DNA of 10,589 nt from NCBI GenBank assembly GCA_015494435.1, contig WGBH01000459.1, forward strand, positions 1-10,589, written 5' to 3'. Source of the DNA: Thiotrichaceae bacterium (GTDB lineage: Bacteria; Pseudomonadota; Gammaproteobacteria; Thiotrichales; Thiotrichaceae). Position numbers and translations under genes: made by a program. Shown here piece after piece: positions 6,331-10,589 of this stretch. The notes under the pieces were generated by a model. The model was not told the origin of the DNA. It made no database searches and saw only the letters and a program-made list of their open reading frames with translations. Position 1 is the stretch's first letter, and each line of letters begins with the position of its first letter.

Positions 6331-6795
6331 CTAGATATATAAACAAATATCTGAATCACCTGCAAATTCAAAGAAAGAGGCAGCGCCTACGTAGTCAACA
6401 CCATCAATAAAGTCATTGGTATCCATTTCAAATAGATCAACTGTCATTTGACAAGCTAATAGCCGCACTTCCGCTTCAATACAAAGTTCGCGTAATTCAG
6501 CTAAATCCGCAACGCCTTTATCTTTCATTTTCTTTTTCATCATGACGGTCATCATGCGTTGCATTCCAGGTAAGGCTTGCATTAATACTGGAACAGGCAT
6601 TGGCATTGGCATACCAGGATTGCCAAGCGATGATACTTGAAGGTCCAAATCCTTTTTCAATAATTGTAAACCATAGAAAGTACAAAAGATTTCTACTTCA
6701 TAGCCTAATGCTGCCGCGGTGGATGCTAGAATAAAAGGAGGATATGCCCAATCGAGTGTTCCTTTTGTAGCGATTATTGCTAATTTTTTTGTCAT
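6331..6795 (-). CDS. dsrE2: DsrE2-type DsrE/DsrF-like sulfur carrier protein
   Basis: This 154-residue protein belongs to the DsrE/DsrF-like superfamily, most like DsrE2. DsrE2 proteins work with rhodanese and TusA in moving persulfide sulfur inside sulfur-oxidizing cells. Supporting sequence is the N-terminal MTKKLAIIATKGTLDWAYPPF, IFCTFYGL with Cys38, the Met-rich GNPGMPMPMPVP (59-70) and MMTVMMKKKMKDKG (81-94), and LLACQMTVDLF with Cys115, the usual conserved Cys region. Cys105 and Cys151 are additional. The ATG at 6795 follows GAGAG by 8 nt; the ATG 54 nt upstream lacks this and adds residues foreign to the family. No rhodanese or tusA gene is adjacent, so it may act alone or with partners elsewhere. 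The Met-rich stretch may be membrane-associated. It is divergent from queG. Confidence 0.85.
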   Translation of the reverse strand: MTKKLAIIATKGTLDWAYPPFILASTAAALGYEVEIFCTFYGLQLLKKDLDLQVSSLGNPGMPMPMPVPVLMQALPGMQRMMTVMMKKKMKDKGVADLAELRELCIEAEVRLLACQMTVDLFEMDTNDFIDGVDYVGAASFFEFAGDSDICLYI

Positions 6796-6854
6796 GTCGA
6801 GTCTCTCAGTCAATGGCAACCATGTATTCTGCTCATCAGAACGTGCCAAATAAA

Positions 6855-6883
6855 ATTATACCTTCAGGAACATGTGAGTTCCT
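6855..6883 (-). promoter_or_regulatory. candidate dsrE2 promoter with overlapping dyad
   Basis: On the minus strand a perfect TATAAT (6855-6860) lies 59 nt before the dsrE2 ATG. The -35 place reads AGGAAC, a poor match. Instead, AGGAAC-N6-GTTCCT (6866-6883) forms a perfect dyad over the spacer and -35 region, with an extra TTC/GAA outside it across a one-base bulge. This is a typical place for a transcription factor to act. The regulator is unknown. Confidence 0.45.
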
Positions 6884-6978
6884 AGAAAGGAGGGAAAACC
6901 GCTCAAGTGTAACAGAAGAACGTAATATTAGGAAATACTGTATTAGCTCATTTATAATTTATCTCTAAACGAGTTTAT

Positions 6979-6992
6979 TTGATCTTTGTCAA
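6979..6992. promoter_or_regulatory. FNR/Anr-type box
   Basis: TTGATCTTTGTCAA matches the FNR/Anr consensus TTGAT-N4-ATCAA in 9 of 10 defined positions. Its centre is 41.5 nt upstream of position 7027, and TATTTA at 7014-7019 could serve as the -10, as at class II activated promoters. It would place queG under oxygen- or redox-responsive control. A TATAAT at 6953-6958 gives a rival promoter that the same box would repress. Confidence 0.5.
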
Positions 6993-7017
6993 AGAGTATC
7001 CATAATAAGAGGATATT

Positions 7018-7035
7018 TAAACGTATAGACGTTTA
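7018..7035. promoter_or_regulatory. perfect 7-bp dyad before queG
   Basis: TAAACGT-ATAG-ACGTTTA is a perfect inverted repeat with a 4-nt centre, ending 24 nt before the TTG start of queG. It overlaps the transcription start predicted from the FNR box, so it may be an operator. If transcribed, it would form a small 5' hairpin. Confidence 0.4.
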
Positions 7036-7059
7036 TCTATCAAGCCCTTTGAATATTCG

Positions 7060-8130
7060 TTGGATTATCTTAAAAATATGCAAATTTTAGCTAAAAAAAT
7101 AAAGAGATGGGGTAGGAAGTTAGGTTTTCAAAAAATCGGTTTTAGTGATATTGATTTGATAGAAACAGAAAAGCGTTTACAAAAATGGATAAACAAGGGG
7201 TTTTATGCCGATATGGACTGGATGCACCATCACGGTAATAAACGCACTCAACCTGATAAACTGGTAAAAGGGACAGTGAGTATTATCTCTGTTCGTATGG
7301 ATTATTTACCCCCTAATGGGATGACTCCTGAATTAGTATTAAATCATCCTGAGGTCGCTTATATTTCGCGCTATGCTTTAGGGCGCGATTATCACAAACT
7401 ATTGCGTAAACGCTTACAGCAACTTGCAACAAAAATTCAACAGGAAGTGGGCGATTTTGGTTATCGTGTTTTTGTAGATAGTGCACCTGTAATGGAAAAA
7501 CCAATTGCGGTTAAAGCGGGACTGGGTTGGGTGGGGAAACACAGTAATATTCTGAGTAAAGAATCAGGTTCATGGTTTTTTTTGGGTGAGATTTATACTG
7601 ATTTACCTTTGCAAGCCTCTGAAACTGTCAGTGATCATTGCGGAAACTGTACTGCTTGTATTGATGTCTGTCCGACACAAGCCATTATTGCCCCCTATAT
7701 TGTTGATGCTCGACGTTGTATTTCTTATCTCACCATTGAGCTTAAAGGGGCTATTCCTGAGCAGTTTCGTAGAGCAATTGGTAATCGTATTTATGGCTGT
7801 GATGATTGTCAGCTTATTTGCCCTTGGAATCGCTTTGCAACATTCACTGAACAGTCTGATTTTTCCATTCGTAATAAACTTGACCGTACTCATCTGCTGA
7901 AATTATTTGCATGGACAGAAAATGAGTTCTTATTAAAATTGCAAGGTTCACCTCTTAGACGCATGGGCTATGAGCGTTGGTTGCGTAATATCGCGGTTGC
8001 CTTGGGTAATAGCCCTGCGAGCGAAAGCATTATTATCGCATTAAAGAGTAAAAGAGAGCTATGTAATGAGCTAGTTAAAGAACATATTGATTGGGCGTTA
8101 ACACAGCTACAAGCCGATGCTAAGACTTAA
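7060..8130 (+). CDS. queG: epoxyqueuosine reductase QueG
   Basis: QueG reduces epoxyqueuosine to queuosine in the wobble position of tRNAs decoding Asp, Asn, His and Tyr, using a cobalamin cofactor and two [4Fe-4S] clusters. The 356 residues align with E. coli QueG (379) almost throughout; the C-terminus is shorter. FVDSAPVMEKP carries the putative catalytic Asp140. CGNCTACIDVCP gives Cys194, 197, 200 and 204, and Cys220 plus GCDDCQLICP gives Cys247, 250 and 254. RYALGRDYHKLLR and RRCISYLTIEL are near-identical to E. coli. The start is uncertain: TTG at 7060 aligns better with the E. coli N-terminus, while ATG at 7078 would drop six residues. Neither has a clear ribosome site. The need for cobalamin fits the presence of cbiX in this window. 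Control may be through the FNR-type box upstream. Confidence 0.96.
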   Translation: MDYLKNMQILAKKIKRWGRKLGFQKIGFSDIDLIETEKRLQKWINKGFYADMDWMHHHGNKRTQPDKLVKGTVSIISVRMDYLPPNGMTPELVLNHPEVAYISRYALGRDYHKLLRKRLQQLATKIQQEVGDFGYRVFVDSAPVMEKPIAVKAGLGWVGKHSNILSKESGSWFFLGEIYTDLPLQASETVSDHCGNCTACIDVCPTQAIIAPYIVDARRCISYLTIELKGAIPEQFRRAIGNRIYGCDDCQLICPWNRFATFTEQSDFSIRNKLDRTHLLKLFAWTENEFLLKLQGSPLRRMGYERWLRNIAVALGNSPASESIIIALKSKRELCNELVKEHIDWALTQLQADAKT

Positions 8131-8191
8131 AAAGACGCTTTAAACTAGTGTTTGGTGTCTATTAAATCCGTTGGGTGTTTTGCGATGTAGC

Positions 8192-8207
8192 TAGTATTAA
8201 TATACTA
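8192..8207. other. small dyad between queG and the protease gene
   Basis: TAGTAT-TAAT-ATACTA is a 6-bp perfect inverted repeat. No T-tract follows, so it is not a terminator. The rest of 8131-8284 shows no clear promoter, terminator or gene. Confidence 0.2.
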
Positions 8208-8284
8208 TACGCGCCGATGCAAATGCCCACCCATCATCACTTTATATATCCTTGAATTATATTGTCAATGAGAACTAATAGATT

Positions 8285-9544
8285 ATGTTAAGACGACTTT
8301 TGATGGTCATCCTTTTTTTCGCTACTTTTGATGCCACCTTATTAGCAAAGACCGATACAGCCAGTCTTTATGCTGATGCAGAGCAGTCTGTTTATCAGAT
8401 TCGGGTTATTAATAAAGAAACCGGTAAAAAATCCAGTATAGGCTCTGGATTTATTGTTTCTAAAAATAATATTTTAGCAACCAATTACCATGTTGTTAGC
8501 CAATATGTAAATGATCCTGATGTTTATGTTTTAGAGTATTTATCCAATTCAAAAGAAACAGGGAAGTTAGAACTACTGGATTTAGATATTGTTCATGATT
8601 TGGCTGTCGTAAGAGCCCCTAAAGCAATGGGAAAACCATTAGAAATTGATGATATTCCTGAAAAAGGTGCACGTTTATTTTCTCTTGGTAATCCGCTTGA
8701 TCTTGGTTTTTCCATTGTTGCTGGAACGAATAACGGTATTTTAAAACAAGATGAAGATGGTAATGTGCTCTTTTCAGGGAGTTTAAATGCGGGCATGAGT
8801 GGAGGACCGACATTAAATGAATTAGGAAAAGTGATAGGTATTAATGTGGCTACTGCAGGTAATAATATTAGCTTTCTTGTCCCTGCTGATTACTTAAGAA
8901 TAATATTAAAGCGCCTGAAAAAGAATAACTTTACTCCTGTTAAAGATCGCTTTGCCCATAGCTCGGCACAACTTCAAACAAGCTCTAGTCATATTCTAAA
9001 GAAATTAGCCAATAATCATTGGGGGCAAGCCTCTATCGGGAATTTTATTGTGCCTACCGAGCTGGATAAATCGGTACGCTGTTGGGATGCTAGCCGTCCC
9101 CCTAAAAAAGAAGATTTATTTCGATCCTTCTATACACGCTGTTCCAATGAAGATGATATCTACCTTTCAGATCAATTGAGCATAGGCAGTATTAATTATG
9201 AATATTTGTGGCTGGACAGTAAAAAATTGAATGCGATTCGTTTTTATCGACGTTATGAGAAGCTCAACAGTAGCGCCCTTGCAAGTCATGCGGGAAAGCG
9301 TGATGTCACCAATTTTGCCTGCCATACTGCTTTTACCAAAATTGCAGAGCAAAATTTTAAAACCACGCTTTGTCGTCGTGATTATTTAAAATATAAACAC
9401 CTAAGTGACATCCTCTTTACAACCGCCTTGGTTGGACATGATAAAAAAGGATTTATTTTTAATATGGATATTACGGGAACGGATGCTAAAGCCGCCATTC
9501 GTCTATTTCAAAAAATGTTGGAGGCTTTTAAATGGCACAAGTAA
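8285..9544 (+). CDS. exported HtrA-like trypsin-fold serine protease
   Basis: The 419-residue protein starts MLRRLLMVILFFATF and has a likely signal peptide cut after LLA (residue 21), so it should act in the periplasm or outside. Residues 30-215 form a trypsin-like domain of the HtrA/Deg type. The triad is His69 (ATNYHVV), Asp105 (VHDLAVV) and Ser172 (NAGMSGGPTLN); SLGNPLDLGFSIVAG (133-147) is also typical. All three catalytic residues are intact. There is no PDZ domain: residues 220-419 form a domain I do not recognise, with Cys266, Cys286, Cys346 and Cys363 suggesting two disulfides. The ribosome site is weak (GAG about 14 nt upstream). The last 13 nt overlap the FHA gene in another frame, so the two are almost certainly cotranscribed. 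Natural substrate unknown. Confidence 0.88.
   Translation: MLRRLLMVILFFATFDATLLAKTDTASLYADAEQSVYQIRVINKETGKKSSIGSGFIVSKNNILATNYHVVSQYVNDPDVYVLEYLSNSKETGKLELLDLDIVHDLAVVRAPKAMGKPLEIDDIPEKGARLFSLGNPLDLGFSIVAGTNNGILKQDEDGNVLFSGSLNAGMSGGPTLNELGKVIGINVATAGNNISFLVPADYLRIILKRLKKNNFTPVKDRFAHSSAQLQTSSSHILKKLANNHWGQASIGNFIVPTELDKSVRCWDASRPPKKEDLFRSFYTRCSNEDDIYLSDQLSIGSINYEYLWLDSKKLNAIRFYRRYEKLNSSALASHAGKRDVTNFACHTAFTKIAEQNFKTTLCRRDYLKYKHLSDILFTTALVGHDKKGFIFNMDITGTDAKAAIRLFQKMLEAFKWHK
9520..9524 (+). promoter_or_regulatory. strong ribosome binding site of the FHA gene
   Basis: GGAGG lies 7 nt before the ATG at 9532, inside the end of the protease reading frame. It fixes the start of the FHA gene and supports efficient coupled translation. 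Confidence 0.75.
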
Positions 9545-10509
9545 TCTTTGAAACAATAGTACGTGGTCGATGTAATTATTATAAAATTAGTCATTTTCCA
9601 ACCACAATCGGTCGTGCTTTTGATAATGATATTATTCTCAGCGACCCTTCGGTATCGCCACATCATCTTGAAATTGATCAAGATGAAAATGGCTATGTTT
9701 TAAGGAATCTTTCCGAAGAAAATGGAACGCTTCTTGAACAGAAAAAAATGGATATGCTGGCAACTTCAATTACACTACCTGTATCAGTCAATTTGGGTGA
9801 TTTAAAGGCAAGGATCTTATCGCATAAAACAAGCGTAGCACCCACTCGAATTAAATCACAATCAAAAGGTTTATTTCGTTTTTTAAATCATCCTATTTGG
9901 GTTGGTTGTCTTTTTCTTTTAACACTGGGATTGATTTTTTTTGATCGCTATCAATCCGTATGGTTTGAAAAAGATCTGTTTTTTTACCTTAATCAATTAT
10001 TGCCGAGCCTCTTCATTATGTTAGGGCTCACTCTGGTGATTGGCGGTATTAGTCGTTTAACAACGCATCGTTGGGATATTTTACCCGTACTAGGGATTGC
10101 TTCGCTGTTTTTTTTAATCCCTTTGATGTTCGATTATTTAGGTCATTTTTTGAGTTATTTTTTTACCTCTGATGTACCTAGAGATATTTTTAGGAATATT
10201 TCCCATTTTCTTGTGTTACCTGCATTATTAATGTTTTATATGGTCAGGGTACACTTAACCCCTTTGCTTCCTGCACTCGGAGCGGCAATATTAGTAAGCT
10301 CCCCTATCAGCGCCTATTATCTCAATGATCAGATAGATCAACTCTCTACCTATTCAGGTTTTTCTCCCTTGCCACCTTATAATCAAACGCTAAGTGCATT
10401 TGATATTCGTATCGCTCACAATATATCGTTAGAAGATTATTTTAAAGAGGCTGATCGTCTTTTAGAGGAACAAACAAATAAAATGTTACAAGAACATAAA
10501 AAAGAATAA
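9532..10509 (+). CDS. FHA-domain protein with about five membrane helices
   Basis: This 325-residue protein has an N-terminal forkhead-associated domain (about 5-98), a fold that binds phosphothreonine peptides. It shows TTIGRAFDNDIILSD (Gly27, Arg28), SVSPHHLEI (Ser42 and His45 of the S-x-x-H motif) and EENGTLLE (Asn64, Gly65), so the key binding residues are kept. A basic linker (100-117) leads to hydrophobic segments near 121-138, 151-171, 183-201, 224-240 and 245-262. The tail (263-325) has a charged helix-like end, LEDYFKEADRLLEEQTNKM. With the FHA domain in the cytoplasm, five helices would put the tail in the periplasm, where the neighbouring protease acts. No kinase or phosphatase gene is in the window. 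The membrane part resembles no family I recognise. The last 80 nt of the window after it hold nothing clear. Confidence 0.88.
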   Translation: MAQVIFETIVRGRCNYYKISHFPTTIGRAFDNDIILSDPSVSPHHLEIDQDENGYVLRNLSEENGTLLEQKKMDMLATSITLPVSVNLGDLKARILSHKTSVAPTRIKSQSKGLFRFLNHPIWVGCLFLLTLGLIFFDRYQSVWFEKDLFFYLNQLLPSLFIMLGLTLVIGGISRLTTHRWDILPVLGIASLFFLIPLMFDYLGHFLSYFFTSDVPRDIFRNISHFLVLPALLMFYMVRVHLTPLLPALGAAILVSSPISAYYLNDQIDQLSTYSGFSPLPPYNQTLSAFDIRIAHNISLEDYFKEADRLLEEQTNKMLQEHKKE

Positions 10510-10589
10510 AATTCATTCAGAATACCTAAAGTAGATTAATTTTTAACCAACTTTTTCCATAAATAACAATAGTATCGGTTTATTAACGC

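Noticed and set aside
6777..6968. 63-residue plus-strand frame between dsrE2 and queG
   Set aside because: It overlaps the dsrE2 start and promoter region, and its composition looks like untranslated intergenic DNA.
7313..7900. Three frames inside queG on both strands
   Set aside because: They overlap conserved Fe-S cluster sequence of QueG and have no features of their own.
8593..8813. Minus-strand frames inside the protease gene
   Set aside because: They are antisense to the catalytic domain, with no start signal or recognisable product.

Overview
The window looks like chromosomal DNA of a low-GC gammaproteobacterium. FabI and ribosomal proteins L28 and L33 closely match the gammaproteobacterial forms. 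They sit beside a periplasm-type ATP-dependent DNA ligase (LigE), a DsrE2-type sulfur-relay protein, a two-domain CbiX chelatase and a DUF3015 secreted protein. That mix is seen in free-living or symbiotic sulfur oxidizers and methanotrophs such as Thiotrichales or Methylococcales. This placement is inference from gene content; genus cannot be read from the sequence.

Layout, left to right. (1) 1-1740 (+): the 3' part of a DUF4105 envelope protein; its reading frame is open to the left edge. (2) 1741-2071: no gene, but an inverted-repeat element with 30-nt arms, related to a second hairpin at 6198-6243. (3) 2072-2572 (-): a small secreted DUF3015 protein. (4) 2837-3763 (+): CbiX, which ends 7 nt from the convergent ligE. 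(5) 3771-5418 (-): fabI and ligE, overlapping by 20 nt. (6) 5554-6161 (-): the rpmB-rpmG unit with a recognisable promoter, a leader hairpin and a strong intrinsic terminator. (7) 6331-6795 (-): dsrE2, divergent from queG (7060-8130, +). The control region between them holds an FNR/Anr-type box and two dyads. (8) 8285-10509 (+): a two-gene unit of an exported HtrA-like serine protease lacking a PDZ domain, and an FHA-domain protein with about five membrane helices. Their reading frames overlap by 13 nt.

Most of the window is housekeeping: fatty acid synthesis, ribosome, tRNA queuosine, tetrapyrrole metal insertion. The least explained parts are the protease/FHA pair, the DUF4105 protein, the dsrE2-queG control region and the short inverted-repeat family. 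The protease/FHA pair looks like a coupled cytoplasm-to-periplasm module, with phosphopeptide recognition inside the cell and proteolysis outside the inner membrane, but no function is proven by sequence. No rRNA, tRNA, CRISPR array, phage gene or complete insertion sequence was seen.
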